A DNA stretch of 35,359 nucleotides. Source: Candidatus Euphemobacter frigidus (GTDB lineage: Bacteria > Auribacterota > Erginobacteria > Erginobacterales > Erginobacteraceae). Location: positions 1 through 35,359 of the forward strand of contig JAVCDH010000009.1 in assembly GCA_030765805.1 (NCBI GenBank), in the 5' to 3' direction. Positions 17,752 through 25,945 of this stretch are shown here, piece by piece. The position numbers and the translations under genes are program-made. Below the pieces are notes generated by a model. The model saw nothing but the letters and a program-made list of their open reading frames with translations, was not told the origin of the DNA and did not search any database. Every line of letters begins with the position of its first letter. Position 1 is the stretch's first letter.

Positions 17752-18318
17752 ATGGAAGAAAAGATACTTTCAACGCTGGAGGAAGGTCTCCGGCTCAGGG
17801 AAAAGTTAAAAGAGCTGACACCCCGGATTGCCCGGGCGGCTCACGCCTTGATCGATTGTCTGAAGGGAGGAGGAAAGATCCTGATCTGCGGCAACGGCGG
17901 GAGCGCCGCCGATTCCCAGCATATCGCGGCTGAACTGGTGGGACGTTTCAAGAGAGAGAGAAAGGCCCTGCCGGTGATAGCTCTCAGTACCGACACCTCG
18001 ATCCTCACTTCGATCGCCAATGATTATTCCTTTGATCGGGTCTTCAGCCGACAGGTTGAAGCCCTCGGCCGGCCGGGCGACCTGTTGATTATGATCTCTA
18101 CCAGCGGCAATTCCGCCAATCTCTTACAGGCGGCAATGGCGGCAAGAGAGGACGGCCTCGGGACGCTGGCTTTTCTAGGGAGAGACGGGGGGGAGTTGGC
18201 CGGCAAGGTCGATCTGTCCATCATTGTTCCTTCGTCCGATACCGCCCGGATTCAGGAAGGGCATACCGTTATCTATCATATCATCTGTGGTCTGGTGGAA
18301 GAGGCTTTTGCCAAGTGA
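17752..18318 (+). CDS. gmhA: Phosphoheptose isomerase (sedoheptulose 7-phosphate isomerase)
   Basis: SIS-domain enzyme that makes D-glycero-D-manno-heptose 7-phosphate for LPS core. From the ATG at 17752 it is 188 aa. The SIS signature ICGNGGSAADSQHIAAEL and the second-half motif ISTSGNSANLLQA are clear. A GTG at 17710 would add 14 residues and cannot be excluded; the ATG gives the N terminus expected for the family. The stop overlaps the next gene by 4 bp (GTGA), and both act in ADP-heptose synthesis. Confidence 0.93.
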   Translation: MEEKILSTLEEGLRLREKLKELTPRIARAAHALIDCLKGGGKILICGNGGSAADSQHIAAELVGRFKRERKALPVIALSTDTSILTSIANDYSFDRVFSRQVEALGRPGDLLIMISTSGNSANLLQAAMAAREDGLGTLAFLGRDGGELAGKVDLSIIVPSSDTARIQEGHTVIYHIICGLVEEAFAK

Positions 18319-18809
18319 AGAAAAAGATCATAAAACGCGGAGAACTGCCGGGGGTGTTGAGTCCTATAAAGAGCCGGGGAAAGAAGATTGTCTTCACAAA
18401 CGGCTGCTTCGACCTCCTTCATATTGGGCATATCCGATATCTGGGGAAAGCCCGGGCGGAGGGAGATGTCCTGGTGGTGGGCTTGAACAGTGACCGATCG
18501 GTCCGGGGGTTGAAGGGAGAGAACCGTCCCCTCATCCCCGAGGCGGAGCGGGCGGAACTCCTGGCGGCGCTCTCGATGGTTGATTTTATCGTCATCTTCG
18601 ACGAGCCGACCCCACTGGAGTTGATCAAAGAGGTTCGCCCCGATGTCCTGGTCAAAGGAGGGGACTGGAAAAAGGAGGATATCGTCGGGGGGAGCGAGGT
18701 GGAAGCGTCGGGAGGGAAGGTGGTGGTGGTGCCGGAGATCCCCGGCAAGTCCACCAGCGACCTGATCTCGGAGATTGTCCGGAAGTCCCGGTCTGGGATC
18801 GAGATCTAA
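18315..18809 (+). CDS. rfaE2: D-glycero-beta-D-manno-heptose 1-phosphate adenylyltransferase (HldE domain II alone)
   Basis: Adds AMP to heptose 1-phosphate, giving ADP-heptose for LPS core or for signalling heptoses. The 164-aa protein corresponds only to the nucleotidyltransferase half of E. coli HldE. The HIGH motif is at residues 36-39 in TNGCFDLLHIGHIRYL, and VKGGDW occurs near the end. The kinase half (HldE domain I) and the phosphatase GmhB are not in the window. The GTG start overlaps gmhA by 4 bp, so the two are likely coupled. Confidence 0.92.
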   Translation: MKKKIIKRGELPGVLSPIKSRGKKIVFTNGCFDLLHIGHIRYLGKARAEGDVLVVGLNSDRSVRGLKGENRPLIPEAERAELLAALSMVDFIVIFDEPTPLELIKEVRPDVLVKGGDWKKEDIVGGSEVEASGGKVVVVPEIPGKSTSDLISEIVRKSRSGIEI

Positions 18810-18813
18810 ATTG

Positions 18814-18919
18814 ATCATATAGGAAATTGTATTTTTTTGACAGGATTTACAGGATAAAAGCAGGATAAAATAAAAAAATCCTTGTTAATCAATTCTATTA
18901 TCCTGTCTGAAAAAGTCCC
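18814..18919 (+). repeat. Dispersed intergenic repeat, copy B
   Basis: Matches, in inverted orientation, the repeat at 12391-12549. Identical stretches include 18839-18853 (GACAGGATTTACAGG), 18881-18890 (CTTGTTAATC) and 18904-18918 (TGTCTGAAAAAGTCC). It includes a CAGGAT-rich degenerate tandem tract. It lacks the 36-bp palindromic insert seen in copy A and is shorter between CTTGTTAATC and the right end. It occupies most of the gap before thiC. Confidence 0.85.
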
Positions 18920-18945
18920 CTGCCAACGACGGGGCTAATTTATAA
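18917..18945 (+). repeat. GC-hairpin module with CTAATTTATAA tail
   Basis: CCCC at 18917-18920 and GGGG at 18931-18934 can pair across a 10-nt loop. The following CTAATTTATAA is identical to the tail at 31026-31036. This directly abuts the right end of repeat copy B and lies about 20 nt before thiC. It might act as a weak terminator or simply as part of a composite repeat. Confidence 0.55.
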
Positions 18946-18967
18946 TTATTAGGTTGGATTAAATGTT

Positions 18968-20269
18968 ATGAGCGTGATTACGGAAGCAAAGCGGGGAAAG
19001 CCGTCACCCGAGGTAGAAGCGGTAGCAAGAGAAGAACACCTTCCGGTGGAGGATATCCTTCGGGGTTTGGCTGAGGGAACGATTGTGGTCCCGGCTAACC
19101 GGTCGCGTAAGATAGACCGTCCCTGCGGGATTGGAAAAGGGTTAAAAGTCAAGGTCAACGCCAATATCGGTACCTCCCGGCAGGAGCTTGACTATGCCGT
19201 GGAATTGGAAAAGCTCGCGGTGGCGGTGGCAGCGGGGGCCGATACCGTGATGGACCTCTCTACCGGCGGAGATATCCGATCGCTCCGCGAGAGAATACTC
19301 AACGCTTCCCCCGTCCCGGTTGGTACCGTTCCGATCTATGAAGCCGCGATCGAAGCCGGAAAGCATAAAGGCAGGATAGTGAGGATGACCGGGGACGAGA
19401 TGCTGGAGGTGATTGAAGATCAGGCCCGGCAGGGGGTTGACTACATGACCGTCCACGTGGGGGTTACCCTGCGGACCCTGGAAGTGCTCCGGCAATCTCC
19501 CCGTCTCCTGGGGGTGGTGAGCCGGGGCGGTTCGTTTCTCTTGGAATGGATGCTGGTAAATGAGAAAGAGAACCCACTCTACGCCCGCTTCGACGAACTG
19601 CTGGAGATCGCCCACCGTTATGATGTGACGTTGAGCCTGGGCGACGGGTTGCGTCCGGGCTGTCTGGCCGATGCCACCGATCGTCCCCAGATCCAGGAAT
19701 TGATAATCCTGGGCGAACTGGCCGAACGTTGCCGCCAGGCCGAAGTACAGGTGATGATCGAAGGCCCCGGTCATATCCCCCTCGATCAGATCGCCGAGAA
19801 TGTTCGGCTGGAAAAATCACTCTGCCGGGGTGCTCCATTTTATGTCCTCGGGCCGCTGGTGACCGATGTGGCTCCCGGCTACGACCATATCACCTGCGCG
19901 ATCGGAGGAGCCCTGGCCGCTTACCTGGGAACGGATTTCCTCTGCTATGTCACTCCGTCGGAGCACCTGGGGTTGCCCTCGGTTGAGGACGTAAAGGATG
20001 GGGTGATGGCCACCCGCATAGCGGCTCATGCCGCCGACGTCGCTCGGGGGCTCCCCGGTGCCCGCGATTGGGACGACCGGATCTCCCGTTATCGGAAAGC
20101 GAGGGATTGGAAGGGCCAGGTCGAGACCGCCCTGGATCCGCAGAAGGCCCGGGAATATCTGGGCGATATCAGCAAAAAAGAAGATTATTGCTCGATGTGC
20201 AGCGAGTACTGCGCGATCAAGATCCTGGAAAAGTATCTGGGGGGAGATCCGGAAAGTAAGAAAGAATAA
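18968..20269 (+). CDS. thiC: ThiC-family radical SAM enzyme (HMP-P synthase)
   Basis: Converts aminoimidazole ribotide to the thiamine pyrimidine HMP-P. The 433-aa protein lacks the N-terminal extension of proteobacterial ThiC, as in many anaerobes. Family motifs include NANIGTS, ADTVMDLSTGGDI, LSLGDGLRPG, EGPGHIP and TPSEHLGLPS. The cluster motif near 408-415 is CSMCSEYC, a CX2CX3C arrangement. The close paralogue BzaF (5-hydroxybenzimidazole synthase) is a possible alternative. No other thiamine gene is nearby, and no TPP riboswitch is visible in the 158-nt upstream gap. Confidence 0.9.
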   Translation: MSVITEAKRGKPSPEVEAVAREEHLPVEDILRGLAEGTIVVPANRSRKIDRPCGIGKGLKVKVNANIGTSRQELDYAVELEKLAVAVAAGADTVMDLSTGGDIRSLRERILNASPVPVGTVPIYEAAIEAGKHKGRIVRMTGDEMLEVIEDQARQGVDYMTVHVGVTLRTLEVLRQSPRLLGVVSRGGSFLLEWMLVNEKENPLYARFDELLEIAHRYDVTLSLGDGLRPGCLADATDRPQIQELIILGELAERCRQAEVQVMIEGPGHIPLDQIAENVRLEKSLCRGAPFYVLGPLVTDVAPGYDHITCAIGGALAAYLGTDFLCYVTPSEHLGLPSVEDVKDGVMATRIAAHAADVARGLPGARDWDDRISRYRKARDWKGQVETALDPQKAREYLGDISKKEDYCSMCSEYCAIKILEKYLGGDPESKKE

Positions 20270-20296
20270 CAAAATCCGTTTTTCGGAATTTTAATA

Positions 20297-20368
20297 AACC
20301 GCGGATTAAACGGATTGAACGGATTATTTTTCCTTTAATCAGCATAATCCGCTAAATCCGCGGTTAAA
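20297..20368. repeat. Inverted arms of 9-bp-periodic CGGATTnnn repeats
   Basis: The left arm (20297-20327) holds CGGATTAAA, CGGATTGAA and CGGATTATT after AAACCG. The right arm (20345-20368) reads AATCCGCTA, AATCCGCGG, then TTAAA. AACCGCGGATT faces AATCCGCGGTT, so the ends form a long stem over a short AT-rich loop. It lies in the 135-nt gap between thiC and the kinase gene. Confidence 0.8.
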
Positions 20369-20404
20369 TAAGTTGCGGAGCTAAATTCTAAAGGAGACTA
20401 ACAG

Positions 20405-21304
20405 ATGACTGTCTTGGTGGTCGGTTCGGTCGCTTTCGATACGGTAACGACCCCTTTTGGTCATAAAGAGAAGATCCTGGGCGGCTCCGCCACCTATTTC
20501 GCGTACTCCTGCAGTTTCTTCGCGCCGGTTAATCTGGTTGCGGTAGTAGGAGAAGATTTCCCCCCAAGTTACCGGGAACTGCTGGAGAAGAGAGAGATCA
20601 ATCTAGAAGGTCTCCAGGTCCGTCCCGGAGAGACCTTTCATTGGGGCGGTTCATATAAGTACGACATGAATGAAGCGGAGACCGAGTTTACCGATCTAAA
20701 TGTCTTCGAGGATTTTCATCCTGATCTTCCGCCCTCCTATCGGTCCAGTGAATATATCCTTCTGGCTAATATCGACCCCCACCTTCAGCTGGAAGTCCTG
20801 GAGCAGATTGAGAATCCTCGCCTGGTGGTGGGCGATACCATGAATCTCTGGATCGAACTGAAGAAGGAGACCGTTCAAGAGGTGATCAGGAAGTTGCAGA
20901 TCCTGATTATCAATGACGCCGAGGCCCGGCAGCTTACCGGGGAAGTCAGCCTGAAGAAAGCGGCGGCCCGGATCCTGAAACTTGGTCCCGAATACGTGGT
21001 AGTCAAGAAAGGCGAACACGGCGCTCTTTTCTTCTCCCGGCGGGAGACATTCTCCGCTCCCGGATTGCCTCTGGAGACAGTCGTCGATCCGACCGGTGCC
21101 GGTGATACCTTCGCCGGTGGATTCGTCGGTTACCTGGCGAAAATGGGGGAGATAAGTCCATCAGCCTTGCGCCAGGCTGTTATTTACGGCAGCGTTATGG
21201 CTTCATTTAACGTGGAAGATTTCAGTTTAGACCGATTAAAAAACCTGCAGTGGGATGATATAATAAGGCGTTATCAAGAATTCAAGTCTCTTACTTTATT
21301 TTAA
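20405..21304 (+). CDS. PfkB-family carbohydrate or nucleoside kinase
   Basis: Ribokinase-fold small-molecule kinase of 299 aa. The C-terminal PfkB signature DPTGAGDTFAGGF contains the catalytic base Asp234 and the anion hole. The N-terminal GGSATYFAYS segment is the first PfkB motif and binds the sugar. The substrate cannot be decided from sequence; related orphan PfkB proteins occur in many uncultivated lineages. AAGGAG at 20391-20396 is a good ribosome binding site. The preceding leader (20376-20399) resembles that of ppdK. Confidence 0.88.
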   Translation: MTVLVVGSVAFDTVTTPFGHKEKILGGSATYFAYSCSFFAPVNLVAVVGEDFPPSYRELLEKREINLEGLQVRPGETFHWGGSYKYDMNEAETEFTDLNVFEDFHPDLPPSYRSSEYILLANIDPHLQLEVLEQIENPRLVVGDTMNLWIELKKETVQEVIRKLQILIINDAEARQLTGEVSLKKAAARILKLGPEYVVVKKGEHGALFFSRRETFSAPGLPLETVVDPTGAGDTFAGGFVGYLAKMGEISPSALRQAVIYGSVMASFNVEDFSLDRLKNLQWDDIIRRYQEFKSLTLF

Positions 21305-21322
21305 CGTCAGAAAAAATAATAC

Positions 21323-21393
21323 GCGGGTGTTGCTCAATGGTAGAGCTCTAGCTTCCCAAGCTGGCCACGAGGGTTCGATTCCCTTCACCCGCT
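21323..21393 (+). tRNA. tRNA-Gly (anticodon CCC)
   Basis: A complete cloverleaf can be drawn. The acceptor stem GCGGGTG pairs with CACCCGC, the D arm is GCTC/GAGC, the anticodon stem is CTAGC/GCTGG around the loop TTCCCAA, and the T arm is GAGGG-TTCGATT-CCCTT. The anticodon CCC reads glycine GGG codons. The discriminator is T and no CCA is encoded, so CCA must be added by a nucleotidyltransferase. It lies 18 nt after the kinase stop and may be cotranscribed with its neighbours. Confidence 0.95.
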
Positions 21394-21446
21394 CTAAATG
21401 GGCGAAGGAGTATTCCCAAGTCCCGATGCTCGAACGGAGAGGTGAA

Positions 21447-21965
21447 ATGTTGAAAAAAAATCAAGAAAAGATTTCCCGGAACCGGGCCCTGTGGGCCCCC
21501 TGGCGAATAAAATATATCCTCGAGGAGAAGGAGGAAGGATGCCTCTTTTGCCGGAAGGCGAAAATGGGTGACGACGCCGCAAATCACATCATCGCTCGGA
21601 GCAAACATAGTTTTACCCTCCTCAATATATTTCCCTATAACAGCGGTCATCTGATGGTCGCCCCCTACCGGCATACGGCGGAACTGGAGAACCTTCCGGA
21701 GGAAGAAATCTCCGACCTTATGATCCTGGTTCAGAAATCCGTCCGGGCCCTGAAGAGAACCCTGGAGCCGGAGGGCTTTAATGTCGGGCTAAATCTGGGA
21801 AAATCCGCCGGGGCCGGGGTGATCGACCACCTCCACATCCATATTGTGCCGCGCTGGCAGGGGGATACCAACTTTATGCCGGTGGTCGCCGATACCGATA
21901 TTATTCCCCAGTCTTTAGAGGAGACTTGTCGTCTCCTTCGCGGAGCTTTTGCCTCATTAGAGTAA
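21447..21965 (+). CDS. HIT-domain nucleotide hydrolase or transferase
   Basis: Histidine-triad protein of 172 aa. The triad is HLHIH at residues 128-132, followed by IVPRW. The N-terminal RALWAPWRIKYI and the CLFC pair are typical of the diadenosine-tetraphosphate phosphorylase-like HIT group. The ATG at 21447 is chosen because GGAGAGG at 21436-21442 precedes it. The frame is open back through the tRNA, but that cannot be coding. The exact nucleotide substrate is not evident. Confidence 0.9.
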   Translation: MLKKNQEKISRNRALWAPWRIKYILEEKEEGCLFCRKAKMGDDAANHIIARSKHSFTLLNIFPYNSGHLMVAPYRHTAELENLPEEEISDLMILVQKSVRALKRTLEPEGFNVGLNLGKSAGAGVIDHLHIHIVPRWQGDTNFMPVVADTDIIPQSLEETCRLLRGAFASLE

Positions 21966-21999
21966 TCGTCATCGTCGTCCGATTAAGTGCCGTTTCGCC

Positions 22000-22028
22000 T
22001 TGACAGGGACCGTCCGGAGACATAGTAT
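22000..22028 (+). promoter_or_regulatory. Strong sigma70-type promoter upstream of the LysM gene
   Basis: TTGACA at 22000-22005 is followed by a 17-nt spacer and TAGTAT at 22023-22028. This is a perfect -35 box and a near-consensus -10 box at optimal spacing. It lies about 40 nt before the LysM gene start and could drive the LysM-phoH-pgpH run. Confidence 0.75.
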
Positions 22029-22070
22029 CTTCACGCAAATACAAGCTCCTTAATATCGAGGAGGATGGAG

Positions 22071-22640
22071 ATGATTACAAATAAATTCATGGCATGTCTC
22101 TCCGTGGTTTTAATTGTGGGTGCGGCATCAGGTTTTTTTTCTTCCACCCCCAGCAGATGTATTGCCGAGGAGAGCGCCGCCGCGCCGGATGCCGTGATTG
22201 TGAAGACCAGAGCGATCGGAGAGTCGGGAAACGTCGATGCATTTCTCTCCGATGTAGTCCCCGGGTGGCCCGGTTGGAGTCGTCATTACTGGACAGATAA
22301 GGAGTTGTGGGGTAACCAGGGATATATCATCGGCGGTCCCCGGGCGAGAATGATGAGTGAGGGTCTCCTGGCCGCCGGCCTCTCCGAAGAGATCACTGCT
22401 ATTATCGAAACGCCGGCGATGCCGGAAGCACCGCTGGAAAAAGTCGATCTGGATATTGCCGTCGAGAAGGCTTCCACCCACCGGGTGGTGAAAGGGGAGT
22501 GCCTCTGGTTTATCGCTGGCTATGACCATATCTACGCGAATCCCCTGCAATGGCCGCTCATTTATAAAGCCAATAAAGATAAGATCAAAAACCCGGACCT
22601 GATCTATCCCGGTCAGGTTTTTATCATCCCCCATAATTGA
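22071..22640 (+). CDS. Exported LysM-domain protein
   Basis: Probably a periplasmic or wall-bound protein. The N terminus (residues 1-33) is hydrophobic with a positive Lys, consistent with a signal peptide. A middle region of unknown function (about 34-130) has a Trp-rich patch around GWPGWSRHYW. The C-terminal LysM runs from HRVVKGECLWFIAG to YPGQVFIIP and carries an insert typical of LysM proteins of other uncultured phyla. The ATG at 22071 is preferred over 22065 because AGGAGG at 22059-22064 sits 6 nt upstream. It has its own strong promoter. Confidence 0.85.
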   Translation: MITNKFMACLSVVLIVGAASGFFSSTPSRCIAEESAAAPDAVIVKTRAIGESGNVDAFLSDVVPGWPGWSRHYWTDKELWGNQGYIIGGPRARMMSEGLLAAGLSEEITAIIETPAMPEAPLEKVDLDIAVEKASTHRVVKGECLWFIAGYDHIYANPLQWPLIYKANKDKIKNPDLIYPGQVFIIPHN

Positions 22641-22658
22641 GCCTTAGGTTAAAATTTT

Positions 22659-22672
22659 GCCCCGCCGGGGGC
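22659..22672. repeat. GC-hairpin module GCCCCGCCGGGGGC
   Basis: GCCCC and GGGGC pair around GCCG. Flanking AAAATTTT and AATTTTAA can extend the pairing loosely. The same core with one base changed is at 31013-31026. It lies in the 46-nt gap before phoH. Confidence 0.6.
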
Positions 22673-22686
22673 GAGGCTGAATTTTA

Positions 22687-23631
22687 ATGAAGATCACGCT
22701 TAATTTCCAAACTCCCCATCTGGTCGGGGCCCTCTTCGCCCGGAAAGAGGATAATCTCCTGCTCCTGGGCCGGACCCTCGGAGTCCAGGCGGTAGCCCGG
22801 GATAATTTCATCCGCCTGGCCGGTCCGGAACCGGGGGTGAGGCGCGCCCGGAAGCTACTCCGGGAGCTGGCCGATATTGTAGAGGCGGGCAAGCCGCTCA
22901 CCGATCTGGAGTATCGGAGGATTCTGAAGGCATACTCGGAAAATGGAGATATGTCGATCGGAGAGGTCTATGGCGATAGAATAAAGGTCTCTTCCCGGCA
23001 GGGATATGTCCGGCCGCAGACCCTCAATCAGAAAAAATACGTCGACGCGATCAGGAATCATGACGCGGTGATCGCGATCGGGCCGGCCGGGACCGGGAAG
23101 ACATATCTGGCGATGGCTCTGGCGATCTCGGCCCTCTTGCGGGGTGACGTGAAACGTTTGATTCTGACCCGACCCGCCCGGGAAGCGGGGGAAAAGCTTG
23201 GTTTTCTACCGGGCGATCTTTACCAGAAGATTCTCCCCTACCTGCGCCCGCTCTACGACGCGCTCTACAATCTGATGGACAGAGATCGGATCAGGAAATT
23301 TGAGTCGGACGGTATTATCGAGGTAGCGCCCCTGGCGTTTATGAGAGGGAGGACATTAAATAACGCCTTTATCATCCTGGATGAAGCTCAAAATACCACC
23401 CCGGAACAGATGAAGATGTTCCTGACGCGCCTCGGGTTTAATTCCCGGGTGGTCGTCACCGGAGATATAACTCAGATCGACCTCCCCAAGAATCAGGTCT
23501 CCGGTTTGAACTCCGTGCGGATCGTTTTAAAGGATATTTCTGAGATTAAATTTATCTATCTTACCCGGGAAGATGTGGTCCGTCATCCCCTGGTCCAGAA
23601 GATCGTGCAGGCATACGAACGGGCTGAGTAA
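22687..23631 (+). CDS. phoH: PhoH-family ATPase
   Basis: P-loop ATPase of the PhoH/YbeZ type, linked to RNA metabolism and often partnered with YbeY. The 314-aa protein has an N-terminal KH-like region up to about 110. The Walker A GPAGTGKT is at 132-139 and ILDEAQNTTPEQM includes the Walker B acids. LTRPAREAGEKLGFLPGD and VVTGDITQIDLP are family motifs. The only ribosome binding site candidate is GAGG at 22673-22676. phoH, pgpH and ybeY in this order are conserved in many bacteria. Confidence 0.95.
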   Translation: MKITLNFQTPHLVGALFARKEDNLLLLGRTLGVQAVARDNFIRLAGPEPGVRRARKLLRELADIVEAGKPLTDLEYRRILKAYSENGDMSIGEVYGDRIKVSSRQGYVRPQTLNQKKYVDAIRNHDAVIAIGPAGTGKTYLAMALAISALLRGDVKRLILTRPAREAGEKLGFLPGDLYQKILPYLRPLYDALYNLMDRDRIRKFESDGIIEVAPLAFMRGRTLNNAFIILDEAQNTTPEQMKMFLTRLGFNSRVVVTGDITQIDLPKNQVSGLNSVRIVLKDISEIKFIYLTREDVVRHPLVQKIVQAYERAE

Positions 23632-23642
23632 TACCCCGGATT

Positions 23643-25910
23643 ATGATTCGGATATCTATCAATAAGAAAGCTCAAGACTCTCGCCGGCGAGGGAAGAAGA
23701 GAAAGGGGGCGGAAGGGGGGAAAGTAGCCCGGGCTCTTGAGAGCGGCATCTCCGGAAGATGGACGTTGGGGGTGCTTGTCTTTCTGGTGAGCGTCCTGGT
23801 CATCTCCTGGCGGGGAATGCCCTTGGAGGTTCCGGTAACCGGTCAGATCTCCGAGCGGGATGTGGTGTCTACCTGTGACTTCTCCTACCCGGATTGGATC
23901 AAGACCGAGCAGGCGATGGAAGCCGCTGAAGACCGTCAGCCGGTCGCCTATGCGATTATTCAAACCGTCCCGGCGGAGAAAGAAGAGCATTTAAATAATT
24001 TTTTTAAATTGGTTCGGGGAGACGACCTCTCTCCACCCGCTTTCGGACCGGGGTTGGTGTTGGTGCCGTCTCTGCGGTTGCTCTCTCTTTCTTTTCAGGT
24101 TCTCCTCCCTCCGGGATGGGAAGAAAAATCGCTCTCTATCCTTAAGAACGCCTATCGTAATGGGATCCTCTCTCCGGCTATTAAAAGGACGCTTCTCAAC
24201 ACTCGCCAGGAGAAGATTATGCTGGTCGATCGGCCGGCGGGGAAAGAACGGCTGATCCCCCTTTCTCAGATCCCCACCGCACCGGCGGCCCGGGCGTCCG
24301 CGGCGGTGGCGGTGGAAGATCTATTTCCACAAGCAGGTCGCTTTAGAAGCGGACTGGAGGAGTTGCTGGATGTCTTCATCGAACCTGATCTGGAGTTTGA
24401 TCCGGAAAAGACGGAAGATCTGCGGCAAGCCGCGCGTCGGAACGTGTCTGTCATCATGAGCCAGGTCAGGAAAGGGGAGAAGATCATCCCCCGGGGGGAA
24501 GAGGTCCGGCCGGTTCATATCCATAAGTTCCGTTCTTATCAGGAACAGCTTTATCGACTTCAGCCGCCGATCTCGCTCTTCTATTATACGCTCGGGATAG
24601 GCCTTCTGGTCTTTCTCTTCTTCTTGATTACTCTCTATTTTCTGAAACGCTATTACCGGGAGGTCAGCCGATCCAACTCGAAACTGCTTCTCGTCTCAAC
24701 AGTGGTGGTTTTGATCCTGATTCTGGCCCGCGGCCTCCGCCAGGTATTCTGGTATCTTCCTCCCGGGACAATGGAATTTACCAGATATATCTCTCCGGTG
24801 ACTATCGGCTCGCTCCTGCTCTGTCTCCTGTTCGGGGTGCGGATCGCGATATTCCTTACTGTGGTTCTATCTTTTCAAACCGCCCTCATTCTGGGGGGGA
24901 GTTCGGGCTACCTCCTGGTAGGGGTAATTGGGGGGATTGCCGGGGTCTTCGGCTTAAGCGGCGCGCGTCGGAGGATTGATCTTCTTCGAGCCGGTGGTAT
25001 CGCGGCGGCGACCGGATTTCTAATTATCGTTGCTCTCGGGATCGCTCAGGGCCTGGAACCGATGGTATTCCTCAGCCAAGGTGCCGGCGTCGCCGTGGCC
25101 GGTGTTATCTCCGCCTTTGTGGCCTTGATCGCGCTGGGTTTGTTTGAATCCCTCTTCCGGGTCTCTTCCGATATCGGCCTTCTGGAGTTGTCCGATCTGA
25201 ACCATCCACTTCTGCGCCGTCTTATGATCAGAGCGCCCGGGACCTATCATCATTGCCTGATGGTAGCGACATTGGCGGAAGGAGCCGCCGAGGAAGTGGG
25301 TGCCAACTCACTTCTGGCCCGGATCGGCGCGTACTTTCACGATGTTGGGAAGATCGTTAAACCGGAATACTTTACGGAGAATGAAACGTCCGGGATCAGC
25401 CGACATGACGGACTGATCCCCAGCATGAGCAGTTTAATTTTGGTCGCTCATGTCAAGGAAGGAGTCGAACTGGCCCGCCAGTATAAACTGGACCGAAGAA
25501 TTGTCTCTATCATTGAGCAGCATCACGGTACCAGCCTGATCTCCTACTTCTACGACCGGGCGGAACGTTCCCGACAGTTGAAGTTCAATATCGTGGAAGA
25601 AGATTATCGTTATCCGGGCCCGAAGCCGAAAAACCGGGAGGCGGCGATTGTAATGCTGGCCGACGCCGTGGAAGCGGCCTCGAACTCTCTGGAGAGACCG
25701 ACCCCCGCGCGGCTTGAAACTATGATTAAAAATATCATCCGCGAACGTTTTTCGGACGGCCAACTGGATGAGTGCAATCTGACCCTGGCGAATCTGAAGA
25801 AGATCGAAGAGAGCCTTATCCGCCTTCTCTCCGCCCGGTATCACACCCGGGTCAAGTATCCGGAAGGGGGTGGGAAGGGAGGGAATAATCAGAAAGTAAG
25901 CTTTCAGTGA
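23643..25910 (+). CDS. pgpH: 7TM-HD receptor, PgpH-type cyclic-di-AMP phosphodiesterase
   Basis: Membrane enzyme expected to hydrolyse c-di-AMP. The 755-aa protein has an N-terminal helix at about 43-60, an extracytoplasmic 7TMR-HDED-type domain up to about 310, then a seven-helix membrane region at about 315-515 (first helix YTLGIGLLVFLFFLITLYFL). The cytoplasmic HD domain has YHHCLMVATLAE and the HD pair His566/Asp567 in FHDVGK. A later EQHHG is also typical. The gene follows phoH by 11 nt. The presence of this domain implies c-di-AMP signalling in the host. Confidence 0.93.
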   Translation: MIRISINKKAQDSRRRGKKRKGAEGGKVARALESGISGRWTLGVLVFLVSVLVISWRGMPLEVPVTGQISERDVVSTCDFSYPDWIKTEQAMEAAEDRQPVAYAIIQTVPAEKEEHLNNFFKLVRGDDLSPPAFGPGLVLVPSLRLLSLSFQVLLPPGWEEKSLSILKNAYRNGILSPAIKRTLLNTRQEKIMLVDRPAGKERLIPLSQIPTAPAARASAAVAVEDLFPQAGRFRSGLEELLDVFIEPDLEFDPEKTEDLRQAARRNVSVIMSQVRKGEKIIPRGEEVRPVHIHKFRSYQEQLYRLQPPISLFYYTLGIGLLVFLFFLITLYFLKRYYREVSRSNSKLLLVSTVVVLILILARGLRQVFWYLPPGTMEFTRYISPVTIGSLLLCLLFGVRIAIFLTVVLSFQTALILGGSSGYLLVGVIGGIAGVFGLSGARRRIDLLRAGGIAAATGFLIIVALGIAQGLEPMVFLSQGAGVAVAGVISAFVALIALGLFESLFRVSSDIGLLELSDLNHPLLRRLMIRAPGTYHHCLMVATLAEGAAEEVGANSLLARIGAYFHDVGKIVKPEYFTENETSGISRHDGLIPSMSSLILVAHVKEGVELARQYKLDRRIVSIIEQHHGTSLISYFYDRAERSRQLKFNIVEEDYRYPGPKPKNREAAIVMLADAVEAASNSLERPTPARLETMIKNIIRERFSDGQLDECNLTLANLKKIEESLIRLLSARYHTRVKYPEGGGKGGNNQKVSFQ

Positions 25911-25945
25911 ATCAATCACCACCTTCTCGTAGCATATTAAAAGCT

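Noticed and set aside
12391-18919. Composite transposon bounded by the inverted repeats
   Set aside because: No transposase or target-site duplication is visible, and the genes inside are ordinary housekeeping genes; treated as a repeat pair only.
18810-18967. TPP riboswitch upstream of thiC
   Set aside because: The gap contains the dispersed repeat and a GC hairpin; I see no CUGAGA-type core or matching aptamer arms.
21327-21446. N-terminal extension of the HIT protein
   Set aside because: It runs through the tRNA-Gly gene and lacks a ribosome binding site; the ATG at 21447 has one.
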